6,008 nt of DNA from Pontiellaceae bacterium. Its GTDB lineage: Bacteria; Verrucomicrobiota; Kiritimatiellia; Kiritimatiellales; Pontiellaceae. The notes beneath the pieces are model-generated. The model searched no databases. It saw only the letters and a program-made list of their open reading frames with translations, and was not told where the DNA came from. The translations under genes were made by a program, and so were the position numbers. Of this stretch, positions 1 through 6,008 are shown piece after piece; the first letter of the stretch is position 1; each line of letters opens with the position of its first letter. The stretch spans positions 1 to 6,008 of the forward strand of contig JAFGWS010000031.1 in NCBI GenBank assembly GCA_016937035.1, in the 5' to 3' direction.

Positions 1-342
1 ACCGCCCTGAAACTGCTTCAGGAGCGCAACCTCGACATTCCATTTATTCTGGTTTCGGGAACACTGGGAGAAGAAGAGGCGATTGAAAGCCTGAAAGCAG
101 GGGCCACCGATTATGTCCTCAAAACCCGCCTTTCGCGCCTAGCCCCCGTGGTAACACGCGCGCTCGAAGAATTCCAGATGCGCCGAGAGCGCAAACGGGC
201 GGATGTTGAACTGAAAAGACATATCCATGATCTGGAACAATTCAACAAATTGGCGGTTGGACGCGAACTGCGAATGATTGAACTGAAAAAGGAAGTTAAC
301 GCGCTGTGCAGAGAGCTCGGAAAACCCGAAAGATACGACTGA
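1..342 (+). CDS. Response regulator receiver protein, C-terminal part (start lies before the window)
   Basis: Frame 1 is open from the first base to TGA at 340-342, giving 113 residues with no start codon at the left edge. The first ~50 residues look like the second half of a CheY-type receiver domain. IPFILVSGTLGEE carries the beta-4 Ser/Thr switch position (Ser codon 55-57). AIESLKAGATDYVLKT is the alpha-4/beta-5 region with the invariant Lys (codon 121-123). The phospho-acceptor Asp would lie upstream. After the receiver comes a charged, probably helical or coiled-coil stretch and a tail with VGRELRMIELKKEVN, ending in RYD. There is no DNA-binding or enzymatic output domain, so this is probably a single-domain regulator that takes phosphate from a sensor kinase and acts through protein contact. 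The tail recurs at the end of the PAS protein at 3125-4171. The family call is firm; the partner is unknown. Confidence 0.9.
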   Translation, partial: TALKLLQERNLDIPFILVSGTLGEEEAIESLKAGATDYVLKTRLSRLAPVVTRALEEFQMRRERKRADVELKRHIHDLEQFNKLAVGRELRMIELKKEVNALCRELGKPERYD

Positions 343-428
343 TACAGCTCGTCTAAACAGCATAGAAATGAAGCACGCATGCTTTTCGCCCACAGGAGGA
401 ATATTTCCGGCTTGGCACAGGGTTTTAT

Positions 429-457
429 TTGAATCGCAGGACAAATTCGTTTATCTT
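429..457 (+). promoter_or_regulatory. Possible sigma-70-like promoter upstream of the CheB/CheR fusion
   Basis: TTGAAT (429-434) and TATCTT (452-457) are separated by 17 bp. Each matches four of six consensus positions. The pair lies in the 170-bp gap between the receiver gene and the fusion gene, about 55 bp before the fusion start. No strong terminator separates the fusion from the upstream gene, so readthrough is equally possible. Such a match can occur by chance. Confidence 0.22.
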
Positions 458-512
458 TGGAATCAGATTACAAAATTGGACCAAAAGCCTTCGGCCGAGG
501 TAATAGGTAAAG

Positions 513-3122
513 ATGAACAAGACAAATAATGTTCGGACGAAGAATAGAAATGACAATCAAAAATCATTTTCGATTGTCGGAATCGGGGCTTCGGCCGGTG
601 GACTGGAGGCCATACAGGCTTTTTTTGAAGCGATGCCGACCGACAGCGGACTGGCCTTTGTGGTCGTTCAACACCTGTCGCCCGACTATAAAAGCCTGAT
701 GGTCGAACTGCTTTCGCGTAAGACTCAAATGCCTGTCTGCCGGGCACAAGAGGGAATGACGGTTGAACCCAATCATGTGTATCTGATTCCACCCAAACAG
801 AATCTGACTATTTTTCACCGGCGGCTCCTACTCAAGGAACAGCCCGCGCACGACGGGACCATTAACCTGCCGGTCAATATTTTCCTGCAGTCGCTGGCCG
901 AGGATCAAGGAGATCAGGCGGTTGCCGTGATTCTTTCAGGAACCGGCAGCGACGGCACCCGAGGGGTGCGGGCCGTAAAAGAACGCGGCGGACTGGTTTT
1001 GGCTCAGGACGAGGAAAGCGCCAAGTTTAACGGCATGCCGCGCTCCGTCTCCGCTACCGGACTGGCCGATTTTATTTTGCCGCCGGAAGAGATGCCTGCA
1101 CAACTGCTGGCCTGCCTAAAGCATCCCTACAGCGCCCATCCACTGGGGCCGGAACCAACCATGGAAAAGGAAACCGGGCTCACTCGCATCTTTTCCTTGT
1201 TGCGGGCAAAAACAAAAGTGGACTTTACCTACTATAAACCCAGCACCATTGTCCGGCGGATTGAGCGCCGCATTGCGGTGACACAAGTTGAAAATCTGGA
1301 GGCCTACGTCCAGTTCCTAGAGGAAAATCCGGCTGAAGTGACCGTCCTGTACCGTGAACTGCTGATCGGTGTCACCAACTTTTTCCGGGATGCCGAGGTG
1401 ATGGACAAGTTGCGGGAAAAGGTATTGAGCAAGTTGCTTGAATCGGCCCCGAATCGTGAACTGCGGTTCTGGGTGGCCGGCTGTTCAACTGGGGAAGAAG
1501 CCTATTCACTGGCCATTCTTTCCCGGGAAGTGATGGAGGATCTCGGCATCAGCCGAGACATCAAAATTTTTGCCACGGATATCGATCGTGACGCCATTCT
1601 GCGCGCCGGAAACGGAGTCTATGCCGATAGCATAGTCTCCGACATCTCTCCGGCCATACTGACCAAATACTTTTATCGACGCGAAGAGAGCTATCAGATC
1701 AGTCGCAACATCCGCGAAATGGTGGTTTTCGCTCAGCACAATCTGGTGAAGGATCCGCCCTTTACCCGTATTGACATGGTGAGCTGCCGCAACCTGCTGA
1801 TCTACCTCCAGCCCAATCTGCAGCATCGGGCACTCGAAATGTTTTGTTTTTCGCTGCGGCCGGGAGGGGTGCTTCTGCTGGGAACCAGCGAAACCGTCGG
1901 CCCCATGGAATCCTGCTTTAAGCCGCTCGACCGGAAACTGCGGATTTATGAAGCAAAAGCCTCCAGCCGCGATGGGTGCCACCCGGAAATTCACTCCGTC
2001 GATATTCCGACGTTACCGCCCCGATCCGCATCCATCCGCACCCCGTTTTTAACGCGTAGCGGCGCGCGCGTTGCAGACCGCCTGACGGAACGGCTCCTGA
2101 GCACCCTTGGCGAAACCTATGTACCGCTGACGGTGGTGGTCAACGAACAGCTTGAGGTGCTCCACACGCTGGGCGACACCTCCACCATCTTCCGGGTTCC
2201 GAGCGGCCGAATCACATATGATATCTCCCGAATGATCGATAAGGAACTGTCCGTTCCCGTCACCACGGCAATTCAGAAAGTCTTCCGTACCCAAGAAAAA
2301 ATGGTCTACACCAACATTCGTTTGCATGACGCTGAAGGACCTAGGCTGATCCGGATGAGTATACGCCCTCTTGCCGGCCGCAAAAACGAAGAGCCGCTGG
2401 TGGTTCTCTTTCTGGAGGAAACACAAAGAACCCCTATTCGACCGGAGGCTGGATCGACGGAATATGACCTAGATGCGGAAACCAAACAGCACATGGAGGA
2501 TATTGAACAGGAACTCCAGTTCACCCGCGAAAATCTACAAGCCACCATCGAAGAACTTGAAACCTCCAACGAGGAATTGCAGGCCACCAACGAAGAGCTG
2601 CTCGCCAGCAATGAAGAGCTGCAAAGCACCAACGAAGAGCTGCAAAGCACCAACGAAGAGCTGTATACCGTCAACTCGGAGTATCAGACCAAAATTATTG
2701 AGTTGACCGAGGCGCAGAATGATGTCGAAAACCTGATGAACAGCTCGCGGATCGGAACGCTCATCCTCGATGAAGATCTCCATATCCGGCGCTTCTCTCC
2801 CGAAACCTGCAAAGTGTTTCACATCATGGAGAGCGACATTGGCCGTCCGATTCAGCATCTGTCGCACACCTTAAAAAACTTTGACCCGACAACGACCGCC
2901 CGGAACGTACAGAAAAGTGGACAGAGCACGGAAACCCATGTAAAAACCGAAGACGGACAGTGGTACCTCTTGCGCGTATTGCCGTACCGCATCGGCCCGG
3001 CGGTCTTTTCCGGCATTGTGATCACGATGGTGGATATTACCAGCGCAAGGGAAACTCAGGAAACACTCGATAACCTGCGCTCCAAGCAAGAACAATCTGA
3101 TGAATCTCAACAGGAGGACTGA
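513..3122 (+). CDS. CheB methylesterase / CheR methyltransferase fusion with C-terminal coiled coil and PAS domain
   Basis: The 869-residue product has several domains in order. CheB catalytic domain, ~18-203: catalytic triad candidates are Ser27 in GIGASAGG, His54 in VVQHLS and Asp147 in LSGTGSDGT. CheR N-terminal helical domain, ~223-275: [13 protein letters not shown]. CheR SAM-dependent methyltransferase, ~276-480: NFFRD 289-293, SAM loop [12 protein letters not shown] 321-332, ATDID 354-358 and CRNLLIYL 425-432. Then a PAS-like region, ~520-636; a coiled coil of seven-residue NEEL repeats, ~663-735; and a PAS domain, ~740-848. The enzymes would add and remove methyl groups on receptor glutamates in the cytoplasm. 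CheB lacks its usual N-terminal receiver, as is typical of these fusions, and there is no histidine kinase at the C-terminus. The ATG at 513 is preceded by weak purine-rich sites (GAGG 497-500, AGGT 505-508) and begins just before the CheB fold. The stop is two bases before the next gene. All key catalytic motifs appear intact. The true substrate is unknown. Confidence 0.96.
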   Translation: MNKTNNVRTKNRNDNQKSFSIVGIGASAGGLEAIQAFFEAMPTDSGLAFVVVQHLSPDYKSLMVELLSRKTQMPVCRAQEGMTVEPNHVYLIPPKQNLTIFHRRLLLKEQPAHDGTINLPVNIFLQSLAEDQGDQAVAVILSGTGSDGTRGVRAVKERGGLVLAQDEESAKFNGMPRSVSATGLADFILPPEEMPAQLLACLKHPYSAHPLGPEPTMEKETGLTRIFSLLRAKTKVDFTYYKPSTIVRRIERRIAVTQVENLEAYVQFLEENPAEVTVLYRELLIGVTNFFRDAEVMDKLREKVLSKLLESAPNRELRFWVAGCSTGEEAYSLAILSREVMEDLGISRDIKIFATDIDRDAILRAGNGVYADSIVSDISPAILTKYFYRREESYQISRNIREMVVFAQHNLVKDPPFTRIDMVSCRNLLIYLQPNLQHRALEMFCFSLRPGGVLLLGTSETVGPMESCFKPLDRKLRIYEAKASSRDGCHPEIHSVDIPTLPPRSASIRTPFLTRSGARVADRLTERLLSTLGETYVPLTVVVNEQLEVLHTLGDTSTIFRVPSGRITYDISRMIDKELSVPVTTAIQKVFRTQEKMVYTNIRLHDAEGPRLIRMSIRPLAGRKNEEPLVVLFLEETQRTPIRPEAGSTEYDLDAETKQHMEDIEQELQFTRENLQATIEELETSNEELQATNEELLASNEELQSTNEELQSTNEELYTVNSEYQTKIIELTEAQNDVENLMNSSRIGTLILDEDLHIRRFSPETCKVFHIMESDIGRPIQHLSHTLKNFDPTTTARNVQKSGQSTETHVKTEDGQWYLLRVLPYRIGPAVFSGIVITMVDITSARETQETLDNLRSKQEQSDESQQED
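2568..2672 (+). repeat. Five tandem 21-bp repeats encoding seven-residue NEELxxT coiled-coil units
   Basis: Five consecutive 21-bp units in the fusion gene encode residues 686-720: [28 protein letters not shown] and NEELYTV. Units three and four differ by one synonymous base (AAT/AAC). From about 2613 to 2663 the DNA is a perfect 21-bp repeat for roughly 2.4 copies. The seven-residue period with Leu at a fixed position indicates a coiled coil linking the central PAS-like region to the C-terminal PAS domain. Similar NEELQ repeats are common in CheB/CheR-PAS fusions. The perfect DNA stretch could be prone to slippage in whole heptads. Confidence 0.9.
3112..3117 (+). promoter_or_regulatory. Shine-Dalgarno site of the PAS protein, inside the end of the fusion gene
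   Basis: AGGAGG is a full Shine-Dalgarno match ending 7 bases before the ATG at 3125. It is embedded in the last codons (Gln-Glu-Asp) of the CheB/CheR fusion. It fixes the start of the PAS gene and implies translational coupling of the two. Confidence 0.85.
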
Positions 3123-3124
3123 AA

Positions 3125-4171
3125 ATGAGCCCGCATCGGTCATTACCGGTTGATCCGGCATTAAGAAAAAAAGCGGAAGCCCTTCTTTCCGCCACCAAAA
3201 AGGAGTTGCAGGAATACAGTCCTGAGCAGTTGCAGGAACTGCTGCATGAACTTGATATTCTCCGAACGGAACTGGAACTTCAAAATGAAGAACTGCGGGA
3301 CGCCCAGACTTCTCTGTCTGCTTCATTCAGCCGCTATAATGAACTCTTTAATAACGCTCCGATCGGGTATGTCACTCTGGACTCCAGCGGCATTATTCGT
3401 CAGACCAACACCACGTGGCTTAAAATGCTCAACCGAGAAGACAGCAACCTGCTCGGCACACCCTTTGCCGACCTTCTCCTGCCCGACGATGCGACCGTGT
3501 TCCTCTCCCGTTTCCGTACCGTATTCCGCAATCTGGATGAAAAGCAGATTGAAGTCCGGGTGCGCAGGCCGTCGCCCCCCGGTTTTTTCCATGCCCTAGT
3601 TTCCTCACAACCGCGTCGGACGGAGCCGGAGAGCTCCAAAGAACTGCTGGTTGCAGTCAGCGATATTTCCGAACTGAAGCGGGCAAAAGAAACCATCGAC
3701 CAATTTTTTGAACAGCCGCTCCACCTCCACATTATTACAGGACTCGACGGAGTCATTCAGCGCGTTAACTCCAGCTGGGAGCAGACGCTTGGGTACTCCC
3801 CCCAAGAACTGACAGGACGTAATATTCTGGAATTCATTCATCCCGACGATCTGGAGGCCACTCAAAAGGAAATGAACAAATTGGCGAAGGGACAGAAGGT
3901 TTTTCACTTTGCAAACCGCTATCACCATAAAGACGGCAACTGGCGCACAATGGAGTGGTCATCCTCGGTACCCGATGAAGGAAAGGTGATCTACGGCATT
4001 GCCAGCGACATCACCGAACGAGAAGAAGCTAAACGCGCACTGCGTGCTCGCAATAATGAACTGAATATGTTCAACAAGGCCGCCGTCGGGCGCGAATTGC
4101 GTATGATGGAAATGAAGATGGAGGTCAATGCGCTGTGCCGCGAGCTGGGAAGGGAAGAACCCTACATTTAG
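3125..4171 (+). CDS. Two-PAS-domain sensor/adaptor protein without kinase domain
   Basis: The 348-residue product is probably soluble; no signal peptide or membrane segment is visible. Residues ~11-65 form a helical, probably coiled-coil N-terminus (HELDILRTELELQNEELRDA) of the type often found ahead of PAS domains. PAS 1 is ~68-187 (NAPIGYVTLDSSGIIRQTN, closing at VAVSDISELKRA). PAS 2 is ~190-304, with LGYSPQELTGRNILEFIHPDD and a PAC-like end HKDGNWRTMEWSS...YGIASDITEREEA. The protein then ends in the tail FNKAAVGRELRMMEMKMEVN...LGREEPYI (316-348), closely matching the tail of the receiver protein at 1-342. There is no histidine-kinase H-box, ATPase domain, GGDEF or other output, so it probably senses a ligand or redox state and passes it on by protein contact. 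It starts two bases after the fusion's stop with its own AGGAGG, so the two are made together. Ligand and partner cannot be read from the sequence. Confidence 0.93.
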   Translation: MSPHRSLPVDPALRKKAEALLSATKKELQEYSPEQLQELLHELDILRTELELQNEELRDAQTSLSASFSRYNELFNNAPIGYVTLDSSGIIRQTNTTWLKMLNREDSNLLGTPFADLLLPDDATVFLSRFRTVFRNLDEKQIEVRVRRPSPPGFFHALVSSQPRRTEPESSKELLVAVSDISELKRAKETIDQFFEQPLHLHIITGLDGVIQRVNSSWEQTLGYSPQELTGRNILEFIHPDDLEATQKEMNKLAKGQKVFHFANRYHHKDGNWRTMEWSSSVPDEGKVIYGIASDITEREEAKRALRARNNELNMFNKAAVGRELRMMEMKMEVNALCRELGREEPYI

Positions 4172-4204
4172 AACAGTTGAACAACCCCCGCGTATAACGG
4201 CTTC

Positions 4205-4236
4205 TCCTTTCTTCGTTGAATGAAGGGACCTTTTTT
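4205..4236 (+). terminator. Rho-independent terminator after the PAS gene
   Basis: TCCTTTCTTC (4205-4214) pairs with GAA (4218-4220) and GAAGGGA (4222-4228). The loop is GTT, there is one bulged T at 4221, and one pair is G-U. The hairpin is followed by CC and six T (4231-4236). It lies 34 bases after the PAS stop codon and would end the transcript of the fusion-PAS pair before the sensor gene. Confidence 0.72.
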
Positions 4237-4626
4237 GACCATGGCCGATGAATGTTCGATGGTTCGGATTCTCTCTCTTTTTTGTATGGATACCGCGAAG
4301 GTTAATCCCTAAAATGGAAATTCCAAAGCGGGGTATAATTATGACGGGTTTACAATCGGGTCTTTCGCGGACGTGGATACTGCCGGCGGTCATAGCCTCC
4401 GCTGTTGCCCGGCAGACGTATCACGAAGAGAAAGAGCATTTTCTCGCAAGCATTGACCAGCGCCGGCAGCAGTCGGCCAGAAGTATTCCTCAGTTGCACT
4501 CGGGCGTAAACTGCGGAGGGGCAGAATATCCTCTGACGCGGGCTGGGCAGGAATGGTCCTTATGAAACCGAACATTCCACCATCCTCTCCCACGAAGAGA
4601 GTAGGTATACGAAAGGATACTGACGC
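4237..4626. other. About 390 bp between terminator and sensor gene with no convincing gene
   Basis: This stretch separates two transcription units and probably holds the promoter of the sensor gene. A perfect TATAAT lies at 4334-4339, without a recognisable -35 element at normal spacing. One forward frame is open from ATG 4248 to TGA 4563-4565 (105 codons; an internal ATG at 4341 would give 74). Its product has no family I recognise and no clear ribosome site, and a start at 4341 conflicts with the TATAAT just before it. A 7-bp inverted repeat, CTGCCGG (4380-4386) and CCGGCAG (4409-4415), has a further direct copy of CCGGCAG at 4463-4469. A weak 5-bp hairpin, CTCTC/GAGAG, lies at 4585-4601 just before the sensor's ribosome site. 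I see no transposon ends, tRNA or known riboswitch. Confidence 0.5.
4613..4617 (+). promoter_or_regulatory. Shine-Dalgarno site of the membrane sensor gene
   Basis: AAGGA ends nine bases before the ATG at 4627. The resulting protein opens with a short positive stretch (MKIRTQ) followed directly by a membrane helix, which supports this start. Confidence 0.7.
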
Positions 4627-6008
4627 ATGAAAATACGTACACAGCTGATCACCGGATTTTCGGTTTTGACCGCCTTGGCGGTATTCATTCAGATGACAGC
4701 ATTTCAAAGCTTTTCAGATCAGGCCATATCCGAAAAATGGGTATCACAAAGTAACCAAGTTATTGCAAATGCGCGTCTGATTGAAAAACTGATGCTCGAT
4801 ATGGAAACCGGTATGCGCGGCTTTCTTATGACGGGACAGGAGATCTTCCTTGAGCCCCATCTTGCGGCGCATACTCGGTACGAAGCCACCATCAAAGAGC
4901 TCCAGGATCTGGTTAAAGACAATCCGGACCAAGTGAAGCAATTGAGCGAAATTAAACAGATGATTGATACATGGCATGAAACCATCTCTGTGCCTCGTGT
5001 AGAAGAGCTCAGGGATCGGATTAAACGCAGTGGATCGATTGAAGCGGCAATGTCTCAACAGGACGATGTACCGCATCGTTCAGACCTGAGTCTGCAGGGA
5101 AAAAATTTGATGGACGAACTGCGTAGACGAATGGATGCCTTTATTGCGGTTGAGAATAATCTACTGCGTGAGCGTCGGCAGCAGGCCGGAACCGAACAGA
5201 AGCATGCCCGGTTTGCGATGGTCAGCAGTCTGATGTTTTTTCTCTTGTTCGGAGTGGTCGGCATGGTTCTGACCATACGCAGCCTGCTTAATAAGGTCGG
5301 TGGCGAGCCCGACGACATAGCAGAGCTTACAGTCCGAATTGGCAACGGTGATCTTAATGTGGATGTCTCCTCCGCCCGTCCTACCGGTATTATGGCGGCA
5401 GTTATCGAGATGCAGAAGGCGCTCAAAACAAATCAGGAGAAAATTACCCGTCAGAGTTGGCTCAGCACAAGTCTATCGGGGCTTTCTGATGTCTTACGGG
5501 GGGCCAAGGAGCCCGCCGATCTGTGCAACGATGTCACGAGCTATCTGGCCCGGCAGCTCGATCTTCAGGTCGGTACGTTTTCGCTGGCCGACGAAGAGCA
5601 AACCAAACTGGTACTGACCGGAAGCTATGCCTATAAACAAAAGCCGGACAGCCAAACCGAGTTCCGGTTCGGCGAGGGGCTCGCCGGCCAGGCTGCGCAG
5701 GATAAAAAGCCCCTCTTTGTAGAGGATGTCCCGGGCGAATACCTTGCGGTCTCATCCGGATTGGGTGAAACCCTGCCAAGCAGTATCTGCTGTCTGCCGC
5801 TATTGTATGAAGACCACGTAGAGGGCGTCGTTGAAATCGGCTCCCTTCACCCGCTCTCCCAGTTGCATCGCCAGTTTCTGGAACAGGCTGCTGAACCGAT
5901 CGCCATTGCCATCCACACCGCCCGCTCGCGCGAAAAAATTCAAAAACTGCTGGAAGAAAGTCAGGCCCAGTCGGAGGAACTGCAGGCCCAGTCGGAGGAA
6001 CTGCAGGC
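4627..6008 (+). CDS. Membrane sensor with CHASE3, HAMP and GAF domains, N-terminal part of a probable (hybrid) histidine kinase
   Basis: The frame is open from ATG 4627 to the window edge: 460 codons plus two bases, with no stop. Domains in order: membrane helix ~8-27; extracytoplasmic CHASE3-like sensor ~37-185 with the family motif METGMRGFLMTG (59-70); second membrane helix ~197-218; HAMP-like linker ~219-272 with GGEPDDIAELTVRIGNGDL; GAF domain ~287-430 (LSGLSDVLRGAKEPADL, FRFGEGLAGQAAQ, ICCLPLLYEDHVEGVVEIGS). It then enters a coiled coil of repeated QAQSEEL units. In proteins I know with this order, the coiled coil leads into a histidine kinase, often with receiver domains. That part is outside the window, so kinase activity is inferred. 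It would sit in the inner membrane, sensing a periplasmic signal through CHASE3 and a cytoplasmic one through GAF. It lies after a terminator and so probably has its own promoter. Confidence 0.93.
   Translation, partial: MKIRTQLITGFSVLTALAVFIQMTAFQSFSDQAISEKWVSQSNQVIANARLIEKLMLDMETGMRGFLMTGQEIFLEPHLAAHTRYEATIKELQDLVKDNPDQVKQLSEIKQMIDTWHETISVPRVEELRDRIKRSGSIEAAMSQQDDVPHRSDLSLQGKNLMDELRRRMDAFIAVENNLLRERRQQAGTEQKHARFAMVSSLMFFLLFGVVGMVLTIRSLLNKVGGEPDDIAELTVRIGNGDLNVDVSSARPTGIMAAVIEMQKALKTNQEKITRQSWLSTSLSGLSDVLRGAKEPADLCNDVTSYLARQLDLQVGTFSLADEEQTKLVLTGSYAYKQKPDSQTEFRFGEGLAGQAAQDKKPLFVEDVPGEYLAVSSGLGETLPSSICCLPLLYEDHVEGVVEIGSLHPLSQLHRQFLEQAAEPIAIAIHTARSREKIQKLLEESQAQSEELQAQSEELQ
5962..6008 (+). repeat. 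Perfect 21-bp tandem repeat encoding QAQSEEL heptads, cut by the window end
   Basis: Two identical 21-bp units (5962-5982 and 5983-6003) encode Gln-Ala-Gln-Ser-Glu-Glu-Leu, and a third begins at 6004 (CAGGC). There is no base difference between the units, so they are recently duplicated or homogenised. The seven-residue period extends the coiled coil after the GAF domain. Copy number beyond the edge is unknown. Confidence 0.88.

Noticed and set aside
367..386. Small hairpin AAGCA-CGCA-TGCTT followed by a few T after the receiver gene, as a terminator
   Set aside because: The stem has only five pairs and is AT-rich, with a short broken T run. It is too weak to call.
368..529. Open frame of 53 codons between the receiver gene and the fusion, overlapping the fusion start by 17 bases
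   Set aside because: There is no ribosome site before the ATG at 368 and the product resembles nothing I know. A frame this short is expected by chance in a 170-bp gap. A coupled leader peptide cannot be excluded but has no support.
2568..2672. Tandem repeats as a CRISPR array
   Set aside because: The units are directly adjacent with no spacers, keep the reading frame and encode a coiled coil.
2306..2674. Long reverse-strand open frames with Ser/Leu-rich repeats opposite the coiled coil
   Set aside because: They mirror the 21-bp repeats of the fusion gene on the other strand. The forward reading has clear domains and the reverse products are low-complexity.
2473..2706. Forward open frame with PTKSC-like repeats inside the fusion gene
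   Set aside because: This is the out-of-frame reading of the same 21-bp repeats, with no start signal and no plausible protein.
4248..4565. 105-codon forward open frame in the long spacer
   Set aside because: There is no recognisable family and no clear Shine-Dalgarno, and the possible internal start at 4341 is directly after a TATAAT. It is described with the spacer and not called as a gene.

Overview
The window holds four forward-strand genes, all of them signal-transduction modules; the first and last are cut by the window edges. Nothing identifies the species. Base composition is moderate (low-to-mid 50s % GC by eye), there are AGGAGG-type ribosome sites, and the inventory (single-domain receiver, CheB/CheR fusion, PAS protein, CHASE3-HAMP-GAF sensor) fits a free-living Gram-negative bacterium rich in two-component systems, such as a deltaproteobacterium or a member of the PVC group. 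That placement is inference.

Layout: 1-342 is the end of a receiver-domain response regulator with a helical C-terminal tail. A 170-bp gap with only a weak promoter-like pair follows. 513-3122 encodes an 869-residue CheB-CheR fusion that continues into a PAS-like region, a heptad-repeat coiled coil and a C-terminal PAS domain. Two bases after its stop, 3125-4171 encodes a 348-residue protein with two PAS domains and no kinase. A good intrinsic terminator lies at 4205-4236. About 390 bp without a convincing gene follow. From 4627 to the window end runs the N-terminal part of a membrane sensor (TM-CHASE3-TM-HAMP-GAF-coiled coil), expected to continue into a histidine kinase outside the window.

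How the genes may work together (inference): the CheB part of the fusion has no receiver domain of its own and the PAS protein has no output domain, so both probably act in complexes. The receiver protein and the PAS protein end in nearly the same ~33-residue tail (25 of 33 identical, with many synonymous codon differences), which suggests a shared docking helix for a common partner. The fusion and the membrane sensor both carry EEL-type heptad repeats, and those in the fusion resemble the methylation consensus of chemoreceptors. No CheA, CheW or classical chemoreceptor gene is present, so this looks like a chemotaxis-derived or alternative signalling module rather than a canonical chemotaxis operon.
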